Source: Clostridiales bacterium
GTDB taxonomy: Bacteria > Bacillota_E > Sulfobacillia > Sulfobacillales > JAIMBI01
NCBI GenBank assembly: GCA_027318915.1
Contig: DAHVOH010000124.1
Span: 1 to 7,118 of the forward strand
Direction: 5' to 3'
DNA: 7,118 bases
The translations under genes and the position numbers were made by a program. Positions 6,645 through 7,118 of the stretch are shown here, one piece after another (position 1 is the first letter of the stretch; each line of letters starts with the position of its first letter). The notes below the pieces were generated by a model, which made no database searches, was not told where the DNA came from, and worked only from the letters and a program-made list of their open reading frames with translations.

Positions 6645-7118
6645 GAGATCGCCTCCCAGGCGGCGGCAACCGCGCCCATGAGCGCGGCATGCCGCCCAAA
6701 GCGGGCCGGTACGAGCGTGGGCACAAACGGCAGATGTTCCCTCCACAGAGCGTCCCACCAGGGACCGAACACGGGCAGGCGCGCCGCCACACCCCCGCCC
6801 ACCGCCAGCGTGTCCACATCCAGCACCAAAAGCGCCTGACCGACCCACCAGCCCAGTTCCTCGAACGCGGACTTCAACCATGGTTCCAGGCGAGGGTCCT
6901 GTTCGAGGCGATCGAAGGCGTCGCGCAAATCGGAGGCCAGGCCGGCCGCCCGCAGGCCCCGATCCAACGCTCCGCCGCCCAGGCGTTCTTCCAGCGGCGC
7001 CCGACCGGCGGCATGTCCATCGCCGCCCGGCTCCCAGCCGTAGGCAATTTCGCCGGCAGCCCCATGAGCGCCGGTCCACGCGCGCCCCTGCGCGCCAAAA
7101 GCCAGCGCCACGCCGGTG
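6641..7118 (-). CDS. ROK-family sugar kinase (glucokinase/fructokinase-like), C-terminal 158 residues; start lies beyond the right edge
   Basis: ROK kinases phosphorylate free hexoses or amino sugars with ATP in the cytoplasm. The visible part starts inside the second half of the fold. TGVALAFGAQGRAW followed by GAHGAAGEIAYG is the ROK GAxGxAGEIGH region. LDVDTLAVGGGVAARLPVF corresponds to the conserved 'DPe.ivlGGGva' strand near the end, and FGRHAALMGAVAAAW is the usual final helix. The GTG at 7111-7109 is an internal valine, not a start, because family sequence continues upstream of it to the edge. The cysteine cluster (CxCGxxGC) that binds zinc in many ROK proteins is missing after GEIAYG and is replaced by a Gly/Ala-rich stretch leading to APLEERLGGGAL. 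This indicates the zinc-free ROK type. The sugar-binding Asp and ATP loop are off-window, so the substrate cannot be judged. Its stop overlaps the PfkB start by 4 bp. Confidence 0.88.
   Translation of the reverse strand, partial: TGVALAFGAQGRAWTGAHGAAGEIAYGWEPGGDGHAAGRAPLEERLGGGALDRGLRAAGLASDLRDAFDRLEQDPRLEPWLKSAFEELGWWVGQALLVLDVDTLAVGGGVAARLPVFGPWWDALWREHLPFVPTLVPARFGRHAALMGAVAAAWEAIS
6652..6657 (-). promoter_or_regulatory. Ribosome binding site of the PfkB kinase gene, inside the ROK coding sequence
   Basis: GGGAGG on the minus strand lies seven bases upstream of the ATG at 6644-6642. It is embedded in the last codons of the ROK gene. With the ATGA overlap this supports translational coupling of the two kinases. 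Confidence 0.8.

Noticed and set aside
5011..6839. Long plus-strand open frames at 5011-6504 and 5637-6839 opposite the kinase and propeller genes
   Set aside because: They mirror coding DNA with intact PfkB and Asp-box motifs, are very rich in Arg, Pro, Ser and Thr, and overlap each other in different frames.
7109..7111. GTG as a start codon of the ROK gene
   Set aside because: ROK-type sequence (Thr-Gly before the Val) continues upstream to the window edge, and the part from here on would lack the ATP- and sugar-binding half of the enzyme.

Overview
All four genes in this window lie on the minus strand, so in transcription order the window reads from right to left. The DNA is GC-rich. The genes have strong GGAGG-type ribosome binding sites about 7 nt before their ATG codons, one clear Rho-independent terminator, and a secreted sedolisin-type protease. 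This would suit a high-GC, possibly acid- or heat-tolerant Gram-positive bacterium of the Firmicutes kind. That assignment is an inference and is weak without a search.

Layout from right to left. (1) 7118-6641: the C-terminal part of a ROK-family sugar kinase, cut by the right edge. (2) 6644-5721: a PfkB/ribokinase-superfamily kinase of the 1-phosphofructokinase/tagatose-6-phosphate kinase branch. Its ATG overlaps the ROK stop codon in an ATGA, so the two are probably translationally coupled. (3) 5720-5599: a 122-bp spacer holding two inverted repeats, one of them directly before the next ribosome binding site. (4) 5598-2431: a 1055-residue VPS10/sortilin-like BNR-repeat beta-propeller protein with eleven Asp-box motifs and no visible signal peptide, followed by a strong intrinsic terminator at 2419-2389. 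(5) 2388-2156: an intergenic region with several small palindromes and a direct repeat. (6) 2155-1: a secreted pre-pro sedolisin (peptidase family S53) with a complete Glu/Asp/Ser catalytic set. It departs from the family pattern at its very C-terminus and has no stop codon before the left edge.

The two kinases form a sugar-phosphorylation unit (free sugar to sugar phosphate, then a second phosphorylation of a keto-hexose phosphate). The propeller protein may be co-transcribed with them, and the terminator behind it closes that unit. The protease is a separate transcription unit for extracellular protein breakdown.

I found no RNA gene, insertion sequence, CRISPR array or convincing new multi-gene system. 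The most unusual part is the left end: the protease loses its family signature at residue 613, a 17/18-matched inverted repeat starts 2 codons later, and about 300 bp follow with no stop in any minus frame. This could be a real C-terminal extension, a decayed gene end or an assembly fault.
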